Shown: one piece after another, positions 34,915-44,149 of the stretch | Layout of the letters: every line of letters begins with the position of its first letter | How positions within the stretch are numbered: the stretch's first letter is position 1 | Origin: Lithospermum erythrorhizon | Taxonomy: Eukaryota; Streptophyta; Magnoliopsida; Boraginales; Boraginaceae | Assembly (NCBI GenBank): GCA_019722365.1 | Contig: JADFUC010001759.1 | Span: 310,001 to 374,000, forward strand | Direction: 5' to 3' | Length of the DNA: 64,000 bases | Translations under genes and position numbers: made by a program | The notes under the pieces: generated by a model | What the model was told of the DNA's origin: nothing | The model's input: only the letters and a program-made list of their open reading frames with translations | Databases searched by the model: none

Positions 34915-35131
34915 AAATTATATCTTTATGACTATTAAATGAAGTGGTACCAATGATAAAAGCTCAAATATCGGCGGATAATAAAGAAATTACTGATCAA
35001 ACCAACTTATGTTTCGAAAGAAAAAAGCTGAGACCGATAATTTTTTCTGAATTTTAATTCTTACTCAAATACTTTTTTTAGCCAAATCAACTTATAAGAT
35101 AATTTTGATAAAAAATAAGCTTAGTCAAACA
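34915..35131 (+). mobile_element. MITE M2, right half
   Basis: It continues the MITE interrupted at 20523 and ends with the inverted terminal repeat ATAAGCTTAGTCAAACACGC, matching the corresponding end of M1 (ATAAGCTTAGTCAAACGGCC). Confidence 0.75.
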
Positions 35132-35170
35132 CGCTCTAAGTATAACATACACGCTCTAAGTATAACATGC
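35128..35170 (+). repeat. Direct repeat of about 21 bases
   Basis: ACACGCTCTAAGTATAACAT stands twice in a row at the right end of MITE M2. It may be a duplication made when the element inserted or left. Confidence 0.85.
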
Positions 35171-35574
35171 ATTCTTTCTGTATAGGAGTACATTTGTAGT
35201 CAAATACACACACATAGAGAAACACACATGACACATATCATATGTTATTGTTGCGGTCCTCGGCAAAGGAAAAGGAGAAAATAAACATTGAAACAGACCC
35301 ACACCATGAATAAAACAACAAAGCAAGTAGCCTCCCCACCCCCAATGGCCCAGATGGACCAAAATTTATTTTAGTGTTAGAAAGCAATAGAAACCCAAGA
35401 AATGAGATGTCTTCCAATGTCGTCCAACCACACCCACCTCATCAATCATCACCCACACACATGAATAGTTAACATCTATAAATTTATAATCTCATAAAAA
35501 GTGAATATGTGAAATCGTCATTCAAGGTTACAGAGGAGCAAATTAATATATCTGTCTCAATTAATCGTAGTGAT

Positions 35575-35685
35575 TAAAATTTTATTTTTTAATTATTTCA
35601 ATATAAAATTCGTTCATTATAAAAATCGAACTCATACTATATACAAATATGAATTATTTACCAGTTGAGCTATGTCCGAGCATTA
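35575..35685 (-). mobile_element. SINE-like tRNA-derived unit
   Basis: On the minus strand GGACATAGCTCAACTGGTAA resembles the pol III A box of a tRNA and, about 35 bases on, TGAGTTCGATTT resembles a B box. An AT-rich non-tRNA body follows. It lies about 75 bp upstream of the putative TATA box of the DLN-protein gene. It does not form a complete tRNA cloverleaf. Confidence 0.55.
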
Positions 35686-35763
35686 ATTCTTCATTTATGA
35701 CTTAAGTAAGGGCTATGATTTGATCTATACTTGTCTCCACAAACACCCTTCTGCAACCCACTA

Positions 35764-35772
35764 GATAAAAAC
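35764..35772 (+). promoter_or_regulatory. Putative TATA element of the DLN-protein gene
   Basis: GATAAAAAC is followed by a CT-rich stretch (35779-35805) of the kind found at plant transcription starts. This would give a leader of about 440 bases containing the ORF at 35856. Confidence 0.35.
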
Positions 35773-35855
35773 CCAATCTTTCTGCCTTTTCTCTCTCCTC
35801 AACTTCATCATCAATACAAACAGACACTGTCAAAGAGAGCAAGAAAAGAAAAAGA

Positions 35856-36086
35856 ATGAAGAATGTTTTTTATATTTTGTTTTCCAATGTGTGTATGGGC
35901 TTCTTGGGCCTTTACCAAATTTTAATCTTTTCCCAATTTCACCATAGAAACAAACCAAAGCATATCATCATCAATCAACAAACTTCCACCTCTACTACAC
36001 CCCCCTATTCCTATCTTTTTCTCTTCTTTATTATTTACAAAACCCGACATAGAGTGGATGGAGACGTAATATTTATATTCATTTAA
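35856..36086 (+). CDS. Upstream ORF in the DLN-gene leader, 76 aa
   Basis: This ORF starts at an ATG in an A-rich context and ends 150 bases before the main start codon. I do not recognise the peptide. It begins with a basic-hydrophobic segment (MKNVFYILFSNVCMGFLGLY) that could be a signal or membrane anchor, then a Ser/Thr-rich part, and ends with another hydrophobic stretch. If the leader is transcribed as one exon it would reduce translation of the main ORF. It could also be chance, or be removed by an intron not visible here. Confidence 0.4.
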   Translation: MKNVFYILFSNVCMGFLGLYQILIFSQFHHRNKPKHIIINQQTSTSTTPPYSYLFLFFIIYKTRHRVDGDVIFIFI

Positions 36087-36236
36087 TGGGAAAATAAGAG
36101 TCGGTTTCCTTTACTTTTCCTCATTTTCTTTAACAAGTTCTCTCCCTTTTTTCCCTTTTATATTTCTTGTTTCTTTATTCATATAGTCTTGATTGGTTGG
36201 TTTTTGACAAAGATTGGAAGAGTTTTTGGTGATTTG

Positions 36237-38403
36237 ATGGGTAAGAAGATGAAGGGTGTTGTTGGGTATGGTGATGCTAATATCAGTTTGAAGCATCAAA
36301 ACCTTCTTCAAGATTATCATGAACTAGAAAGGGTGTGTTTGATTTTTTTTTTTATTTTTTTGTTATTTGATTGTTGAGATTTATTTGCCTTTATGATGGT
36401 TTTATATCTTATTTGAGAATATATTTTTTTCATTTTTTTATGATGGTGTTGACCTTTTAATTTTCAGTATTGCTTCTTTATCTGGAATTAATTTAGATTT
36501 TTGCTGGTGATGTTTGTGTTAGATCTTGTTGATTGCATAAAGCACTTGTTCTTAGTTTTTAGTCCCTCCCAACTTTTGATAGATCTGCTAGTTGGGGCCA
36601 GTTGATGTTTTTTCTTTATATAATTAAGATTACAATATTTCCCGACCCCCTCGCTACAATGAAATTCCAACTAGCTCAATTGATAGACCATTTGATTATC
36701 TCGGACAGTTGATGTTGTGTGGGCAAGCTATGATATTTCTTCTTATCTGATAATATTTTTGTATTAAAAAAGGATGGTTGATAGATCTTCGGGGTCTAAT
36801 AATTTCTGATAATGTTTTTTATCCAGCCATTGGATATCATATTTTTTATATTTCCCATTTGTTTATTTCAAGAGATTAGTTGATAAGAGTAAAGTTGTTA
36901 CCTTTTGCTTTATTACTGGCTTATTAGATGAGGGTTGGATTTTTTATTTTTTTTATAACAATTGATTTCTTAATGTCCTACAGGAAACAGATTCCATGAA
37001 AACAAAATTGGAAGTAGCAAAACAGAAGAAAAGATCTCTACTTGCTGAAGTTAGGTATGTTAGCCACATTTGATTGCTTTGTTTTCTTATTAGAAAGAGA
37101 TGAACACATTTGAATTTTACCGTTTATGTTGAAGAGGTAATGATACATACTATCCTACCCTCCTTACCTCTAAGTGAGAGCCTCTTTAAAGGCATTGGGG
37201 CATGTTAATGTAATGTTTGTGTTAAAGAAAGTGGTTGGCTTTAAATGAAGGATTGCTTGCTGAAAATTACCATAATGTTTCAGTAGATGTGGTTAATTTA
37301 GTTACTGTAAGATTATGTCTGTAGTTGTAAGATTATATATGTAGTTGAGTAATGGCAACAAATCATGTATGGTATGTCATAACTTCATGTCACCATGACC
37401 ATGATAATCACGAAATCCTATTGCTACCTATATTTGTTAGATTTCGTTATGAATGCATCTGTTGTGTGTTGAGATTTGAGACTAATTCATTTGCATTTGC
37501 AGTTTCCTTCGAAGAAGATATAAGTATCTTTCAACAGTAAAGTCTGCAAACCATCTTAAGGAACAAGAACTTGTAGCAAAAGTATCATCAGGTTCCCAAA
37601 GGAAACTTAGCTCTCAGAATAGGATTTCAAAGAAAAAGGGTGCCCATTTGCACCAATTACCCCCTCTTCCTTATTCAAACCCCCGAAGAAGCCTATATAG
37701 TGGGAAGGAAGCTGTTGCGACTCTTGACTTGAATCATAGGCAAATTGTACACATTGGAATAGAAGATGGCCAGCATAATAATTCTCAACTTTCAGAATTC
37801 AAGAACAAGAGAAGGGTAAACAATGCATCAAAGAAGTCTATTCTCTCCCAAGTAGCCCCACTTATTGACCTTAATCTTGGAAAAGAAGCTCAGCAGCATA
37901 ATAAGTCACAGAACAACAAGAGGAAATTGAACGGTTCAAAGAAAGCTGCATTCTCAAATGAAGTACAAGTCATTGATCTGAATCGAACAGACAGAATGCA
38001 TATTAAAAATGATGTTGCTGTGTTAAATACAGCACCACTATTGGATTTGAATCAAGATAGTAGTCTTAGTGGAAGAGAAGCTTCCTTCTCTAGTGGAACT
38101 CCAATTTTCGACTTGAATGAGATTTCGGTAAGAAACTATTCACTCAACTTAATCAAATAGCCAGCTAAAGAAATTAGTCTTATTTATAATTGATTTCCTG
38201 TAACATTACAGACTGCAGAAGAAGATATACAGAGCAACTCTGCACCACTTGAGGAGCTAAAGAAGAGTTTGATGAGAGCTGGAACTGATGATCATTTTAA
38301 TCAAGACCTAAAGTTATCCATGTGTCGGGACTCCGGGGAAGGACCATCCCGAGTGGGCAAACAAAAAATATCTTGGCAAGATCCAGTTGCTCTGAGGGTT
38401 TGA
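36237..38403 (+). CDS. DLN-motif protein with N-terminal basic coiled-coil, 4 exons
   Basis: Exons joined by GT-AG signals are 36237-36332, 36984-37054, 37503-38127 and 38212-38403, one open frame of 327 aa. Residues 17-32 (SLKHQNLLQDYHELER) and 33-65, ending FLRRRYKYL, form a conserved N-terminal block likely to be a short coiled coil. The middle is polar and basic. Five hydrophobic-DLN motifs lie at residues 131, 178, 214, 237 and 259, embedded in VATLDLN, PLIDLN, QVIDLN, PLLDLN and PIFDLN. The last residues, KISWQDPVALRV, look like a conserved C-terminal signature. From memory this resembles a small uncharacterised plant family (Arabidopsis At3g02500/At5g16030). DLN motifs can act as EAR-type corepressor docking sites, so a nuclear regulatory role is possible but unproven. 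No frame lesion is seen. Confidence 0.88.
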
Positions 38404-38705
38404 AGTTTAACTCGACAATTCTTCGAAATCACCCATGATTTCTGGGGAAGGATGGATGTGACTTGTTGGAGCTCCTCTTCCACCTGAAAGTGATGATCTT
38501 TCACTGAGGTTTGACCTTGATAGGTTTTCTTTATGTAAAACTAAGTATAGGGAATCTAATGGTACAACAGTATCATATTCATATTATCATATATAGTGAG
38601 CCTTAATTTCTGGAAATGTATTGTTGCAGCCATTTGTGTCATAATTAGAAAAGAAAGTCCTACAAGCCTTTTTAACATGAGATACTATTTCTATACAAAG
38701 TTATA

Positions 38706-38809
38706 TTCCCCCGTCTCAAAATACTTAATTGTTTAAACGAAAGGTATTTTATCAAGTATAAACAACACTTTTTGTTCGAAATGATCAAATGTTTTGAGAC
38801 GGAGGGAGT
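38706..38809. mobile_element. Stowaway-type MITE
   Basis: A 104-bp element has inverted ends TTCCCCCGTCTCAAAATA and the complement of TTTTGAGACGGAGGGAGT, and a TA on each side. CTCCCTCCGT-type ends with a TA duplication are the hallmark of Stowaway/mariner MITEs. It lies about 300 bp downstream of the DLN-protein stop codon. Confidence 0.85.
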
Positions 38810-39037
38810 TATTGATAAGAAAGAACATCTTTATGATTGCTTGCTCGACAACAAGAAGAATCGGTTTCTTCGAGTCATTGTGGGGAAAAGTTAGCTTAGC
38901 TAAAACAGTTATGGTGATTGCAAAGACTCAGTTACAACATCATGATAAACAAATACCACACGAACAGATGAATGATGATGTTCAATCTAATAGTCATCTA
39001 TATAATATATATTATTAACCTCGAGAATGATGATACT

Positions 39038-39230
39038 AACCAGAAAAAGGTTGTTTTCGAATTTACGCAACCTTACTTCTTGATAATAGAGATGTTTTCA
39101 TATTTATCTATCATTCTATAACAGAGATGTTTTCAAATTTATCTATCATTCTAACCAGAAAGAGGTTGTTTCCGAATTTATGCAACCTTATTTTGTCATA
39201 ATATAAATGTTGTTTTTGAATTTATCTAAG
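39038..39230 (+). repeat. Nested tandem duplication, about 70-100 bp units
   Basis: The unit starting AACCAGAAAAAGGTTGTTTTCG is repeated at about 39152 with small changes. Within the first unit a 35-base block (AGAGATGTTTTCATATTTAT) is itself doubled. It is noncoding. Confidence 0.75.
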
Positions 39231-39519
39231 TGTGAAGTGCATACAACTACCTACTACTTCATCAAAGATGAGAAGTGTAGCCGTGTAGGTAATGTTATGA
39301 GCCATTTTGATTTATTCAATTATATCCAAGAGTCATGGAAATGTAAAATATTTGACTCATTTACTTGAAGACTACACATTTTAGGTGTGAAATGACTGTT
39401 ATACCTCCATCATTAAATAACACTCATCTCTTCCCTTCTTCATTCTTTATTTTTTCCCTCTCTCTTCAATATAAAACCAAAAGCACTTCTCTAACTAAAA
39501 ATTCATCTTCTAAAATCAA

Positions 39520-39620
39520 ATATGTTATAATATATTATTTGAGGTTACAACACATTATAATTTATTATATTGTATCATAATGTAGTATAATATAATATAG
39601 CATGTTATCATGTATTATAA
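39520..39620 (+). repeat. TATAATRTAT-type AT decamer repeats
   Basis: Imperfect copies of TTATAATATA and TATAATGTAT stand in a row. Similar runs occur at 40440-40590 and 40840-40920. Confidence 0.65.
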
Positions 39621-40200
39621 TCATATATCAACTCATTTATATTGTTCTTTTTAAGAGATGGTTGAGACTACGCATGCAATTACTATATATGCAATTATAA
39701 GCTATATTGAAGAAAGGATAAACATTTGGAAGATTGAGTAATAGCAGGATAAAAAGATGAATTGAACTATGTGGAATAATAATTTCAAATTAACAACGAA
39801 TATAGTTTTTACCTCTATTTATACAAGTGCAATATAATATTGATATTGAATATGAAATTCAGATTGTTTCTACTAAATGAAAAATACAAAACATGAATAT
39901 CATCCCCAAAATTTAATAACTTTGAAATATTTATTTTTTCTTGTCCAAATAACTTGAGCTTCAATCACATGTTCCATGCTTGTAAGTTGGTCATACTTTC
40001 GATATTTATGCTATTCATTTGTCGTGTTGTATTGTTAACAAACCTCCACACGCAAATAAATGATTATACATATGTACCATAACAATTTAACCTCATTAAA
40101 TATAATAAATCTGCACACTAAGATAAATATAAATTACAACAATGTGTCTTCACAAATTTTACATACAAGAGCAATTTGAAGTTAATAATGGATAATAATG
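39621..40200. other. Intergenic AT-rich DNA
   Basis: No ORF of note and no paired repeat seen. Confidence 0.45.
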
Positions 40201-40440
40201 TACTCCCTCCGTTTGTCCTTCTAGACCAATTTTTTTTTTCAAATTACTCATCTTTCTAACATAAAAAATAATAATTTTACATTTTCAATAAACTTTTTAT
40301 CTACTTTTTCTTATTAAATTATCAACCAACCAATGATATAGTTTCAATTAATTATCATTCAACATTTTCAATGTACTTTCTGATTATATTTTTATATCCT
40401 TAATTTATGTGCAAACATTGTGAAGACACCAAGTAATCCG
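40201..40440. mobile_element. MITE-like repeat, family X copy 1
   Basis: It begins ACTCCCTCCGTTTGTCC, a Stowaway-like end. It shares a row of blocks (TACATTTTCAATAAACTTTT, ATTAAATTATCAACCAA, TTTCAATGTACTTT, CCTTAATTTATGTGC) with copies at 40921 and 49700. Confidence 0.6.
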
Positions 40441-40590
40441 GTGAAGTATTAAATTGCATTATAATTTATTATAACATATTGTGATACTTTACAACATATT
40501 ATAATATATTATATGGTATTACAATATATTATAATGTATTCAAATGAATTATATTATATTATAACATATAATACAATGTGTATGAGATAT
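40441..40590 (+). repeat. TATAATRTAT-type AT decamer repeats, second tract
   Basis: About ten imperfect units such as TTATAATTTATTATAACATA and ATATTATAATATATTATATG. It lies between MITE-like copies 1 and 2. Confidence 0.65.
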
Positions 40591-40920
40591 GCATAATCAT
40601 ACCCAAAATGTACCATCCAATTTCACTATAACCTGAATTAAAATAACCCAAAAAATTGAACAAGACATATCATAATATTTTTATAAAACCTCACATAAGT
40701 TCTCAAATATACATATGGCAATCATGCTAAAACTCACAAAAATTAAATAACACTTAAACAATGAACAAAATTAACACATAACTACAGTTATTAACAAATC
40801 TACATTTTAAAGTTTTTCATAGATTATTTTATTAATAAAATAAATTATAATGTATTGGCAACGATGATAATGTATTATAACATATCATAATTGATTATAA
40901 TGCATTATAATGTATCAGAC

Positions 40921-41175
40921 ACCCTTCGCTCCACTTTTGGCTTGTCTTTCTAAATTTAATTTTTTATTTCAAAATATTAGTCTTTTTACCATAAAAAATT
41001 ATATTTTTATATTTTCAATATACTTTTTGACTACTTTCAGGTTACTAAATTATCAACCAATCAATTCTAGTTTCACTAATTGACATTTTATATTTTCAAT
41101 ATACTTTGATTTCACATTTTACTTTTCTTAATCTATACGCAAACGACAAAGACAACTAAAAGCGAACGAAGCAGA
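40921..41175. mobile_element. MITE-like repeat, family X copy 2
   Basis: Shares the family blocks TATATTTTCAATATACTTTTTG, TACTAAATTATCAACCAATC and CTTAATCTATACGCAAA, and ends near AGCGAACGAAGCAGAAAG. Terminal repeats are more decayed than in copy 1. Confidence 0.55.
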
Positions 41176-42059
41176 AAGATAAAGATACCATAATATTTTT
41201 GTGATACCCATAAGAAAACTCGAACAAATCACGGAATTTCATAGAAAAAGCAACAAAAACATCAAAACAATCATATGTGAAAGAAAATTCAGAATACAAC
41301 AATATTTGGTCTAATTATTTATTGTACCATCAAAGATCCAAATATTTGGTACTAAACCAGAATTCATGATAAACCCTAAAAAACAAAAACAAACATCCAA
41401 CACATATTTATCCTCAAAAGTACAATTTACACCACACACCAAGTATATAAACCATATATAGATCTATTAAATAAACAAGTCAAATTAGCATGAACTTAAA
41501 AAAAATCAGAAATTAGCCAAAAATTTCCACGATTGTTAAAATCTTCTTCACCTTTGGCGAAATTATGGGATGATATAACGAATTTAGTGTTAAAAGATAA
41601 TTAACTTGTGAATTATAAGCTCGTAATTTAAAGAGGAAATTCGGTATAAACTAATGTTGTGGTAAGCCGGGAAATTAATTAAATGAAAGCATTTAAAAGC
41701 CGAAATGATTTCGTATATATTTAACTGTGATAACGGCGTACTTCAATGCCGCAAAAGTGTGGTATTTTCTTAATAAAAAAAGATGAATACAGATAAAAGA
41801 GATAAGATTGATACCGAATCATAGTATTAGATACCATCCCTATTTTAGTAGGATCAAATTTCTAACAAGCTTTGGCATGTTTAGATCGAGTATAAACAGA
41901 CCGGTAATATCAAGGCAAGAAAACTACTAGAGTTCTGTTTATAACACATCAAACTATGATCCTGTCAATTAAAATCACATGAAACTTGGAGCAGTTGAGC
42001 TTCATGCATAGCAACTTAGGATAATCAACATCCAAACCAAGCCTCAGCCAGATAGATAT
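41176..42059. other. Intergenic DNA, 3' side of the zinc-finger gene
   Basis: No clear ORF. Part may be the 3' region of the broken minus-strand zinc-finger gene, which would end near 42060. Confidence 0.4.
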
Positions 42060-42704
42060 CTAGCAACTCTTAAAAGGAACTTTATGGTAAAACCTAGTAT
42101 TTTTAGGTGCTTGTCCATCACTTCTCTGTATCTGTTCCACCTGGCACACATCACACCAAAATCTGAGCAAACTCTTTATTATCAAGGTGCTTTTCCCTGT
42201 CCGATGTATCTTCATCACTTCGTGTCTGTTCCTATCTGGCACATCTCACACCAAAATTTCAAGGCACTCTTCTTATGTGCTTGAGTTCTCACAATTGGCG
42301 ACCCCTATTCCATTTATTGTTCTTTTTACCGTGGAGCTTTTTCTTTCCATTATCATTGTTTCTCATTGTTATTTGCAGAATCAAACGAATAACTTTCTTT
42401 TGTATTATCTGTACCTTGTGATTGAGATCCAGATTCGGTAGATTTTGCATTAGTCTGGATAACTTTTCTCGATCTTACTACTCATCGGTGAAAGCATCTC
42501 TTTACCAACTATTGAGCATTTTCAGTAAAACCAACCAATTTTAAATTTGCTCGCTTTCTTCCTCAATCCAGCCTCCTGCCTTGTGCCACTATTTAGACCT
42601 TGTCCACTCATGTCTAAATGTTCTCTCTGTAAAGATAGCCACACTGCAATATTAACATCTTGTATTAGTTTGCCTTGCATATTACTTGAGACGGGTAAAA
42701 CCAA
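42060..42704 (-). pseudogene. Zinc-finger gene, decayed 3' exons
   Basis: On the minus strand two tandem finger units lie at 42275-42188 (KFWCEMCQIGTD, then VMKIHRTGK after a frameshift) and 42180-42108 (RFWCDVCQV). The pattern W-C-x2-C followed by HRTGK is that of U1/matrin-type C2H2 fingers. Upstream (42440-42300) is a low-complexity Ser/Thr/Gln/Asn segment containing SQSQGTDNTKESY and then an LHGKKN-like finger end. At 42700-42560 a piece (EAGLRKKASK) may be a linker following another finger. Frames change repeatedly. I read these as the C-terminal exons of the gene whose first exons are at 47860-48988, separated from them by Copia K. Confidence 0.5.
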
Positions 42705-43034
42705 AGTGTTTCTAATGGCTTGAACATGTTATGAACAGAAAAAATAGATCACTTGTACAAGAAGGCAATAACGTATGCTCTACTCAAAACAGTAAAACCA
42801 TTTCGTTAGTATCATTTACTACCAAAAAATCATCAAATTTATGCTACTCTTAACATGGAAGCAACGCATACTTTAAATTTGAAATTGATTTAGCTTGGAT
42901 TCTTCTGGGTAACAATGGCAATGATATTCACCATAAATCAGAATTATAATCATTGCCAGGTTCTACCTTGTTTGGGGAATAAAAGTAAGTCATGCCTAGC
43001 ATAAAAAAATCAAACGTGTAGATTCAAATTAGAA

Positions 43035-43375
43035 CGGTTAGAAATGCCTTGAATTTAGTTTTCCTACATTTAAATCTTGTGTGAGCTTACTTTCACAATG
43101 GCTCTATAAAAAAAGCTACTTTCTTAGTATTTCTCAAGACCAACTAACTCATGCCAGAAACTCTTAGTGAAGATTACTCCTCAACTATTCTCAGCTTAAA
43201 TCTAAATCTGCCTCCATGTTTAAATTTCTAAGTATCAAGGATACCCAACAAATTGTCAGATACCACGAAAACTCAAGTTCTTCTTTCTGCTCATCTACCA
43301 TACTGTCTGCTTATAATAAAACATGCCTCGTTATAACAACCAGAGTTATCACCCATTTAGATGGGCAGTGTGCTC
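43035..43375 (+). repeat. Copia K 5' LTR
   Basis: Shares AAATGCCTTGAATTT, GAAGATTACTCCTCAACTATT and CGTTATAACAA-like blocks with the repeat at 47353. The right end is not sharply defined. A TGGGTATCGCTT at 43414 may be a decayed initiator-Met tRNA primer site. Confidence 0.65.
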
Positions 43376-43459
43376 GGGGCGTCGGTAAGCTCACAAGAAT
43401 AGCCATAAACTGTTGGGTATCGCTTAAAACAAAGTGTTTCTTTGACACTCGTGAAGCCT

Positions 43460-44135
43460 AACCTCGAACTCCGGCAATATGACATCTCTCGAAGGCACAT
43501 TCAACGCTGTTTATCACCGAGGATGACATCATTGTCGAGGTTTCTAACAAGACATACCGGCCGGATTGCATCTGTAGAGTCTTTGCATGATTTGAGCCAC
43601 CAACAAGTTGCTCTTTGAAGAAACGCTTCATTTGGCCTGAACGCAGAAGTACATCCCTCTCGAAAGATCATCTAGATCGATTAAATTCAATATTATTAGA
43701 TTTGCACAATATTGAGATTAAATTACGACAAGACGCCGCATCGATTATTAGTCTCGCCACTTATCCCATGAGAATTTTTTTTTTAGAATCACTCACAAAC
43801 GGAAAGTTGTGATTTTTTATCTAGAGGTTAGGTCGGGTCTCCAATAATGTAGTAAAATACTTACATACTGTAGTGGATCTTAGTTCGTATAATCAAATCG
43901 TTGGCCTTATAGCCAATAACAATCGAAGCTTTGGGTAAAACTGAGAAGAAAAAAGTTCTCCAAGAAACCATTCAAAAAGGATTCAAGCCGCAAATACATG
44001 TAACTATTATAAGGAGTAAGAGTCGCTCAGGAAGAGTGATTGTCCTAAGCAAAGAGGTGTGCACTGGCAAATGCATCGGGACCGTCAATGCCGCCGGTGA
44101 TGGTTCAAAGTCCACGAGGACATCGCATTAGTTGT
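43460..44135 (+). pseudogene. Copia K gag remnant
   Basis: The segment at 43615-43720 reads RRSTSLSKDHLDRLNSIL followed by LDLHNIEIKLRQD, the typical middle of plant Copia gag, and a LATYP-like block follows. The 43931-44131 frame is basic and would be the region before the zinc knuckle. Interrupted by stops and frame changes. Confidence 0.7.
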
Positions 44136-44149
44136 CGATGGACACACAC

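Noticed and set aside
36660..36720. tRNA-like A-box segment (TAGCTCAATTGATAGACC) in intron 1 of the DLN gene
   Set aside because: No B box or stem follows; it is at most a fragment of a tRNA-derived repeat.
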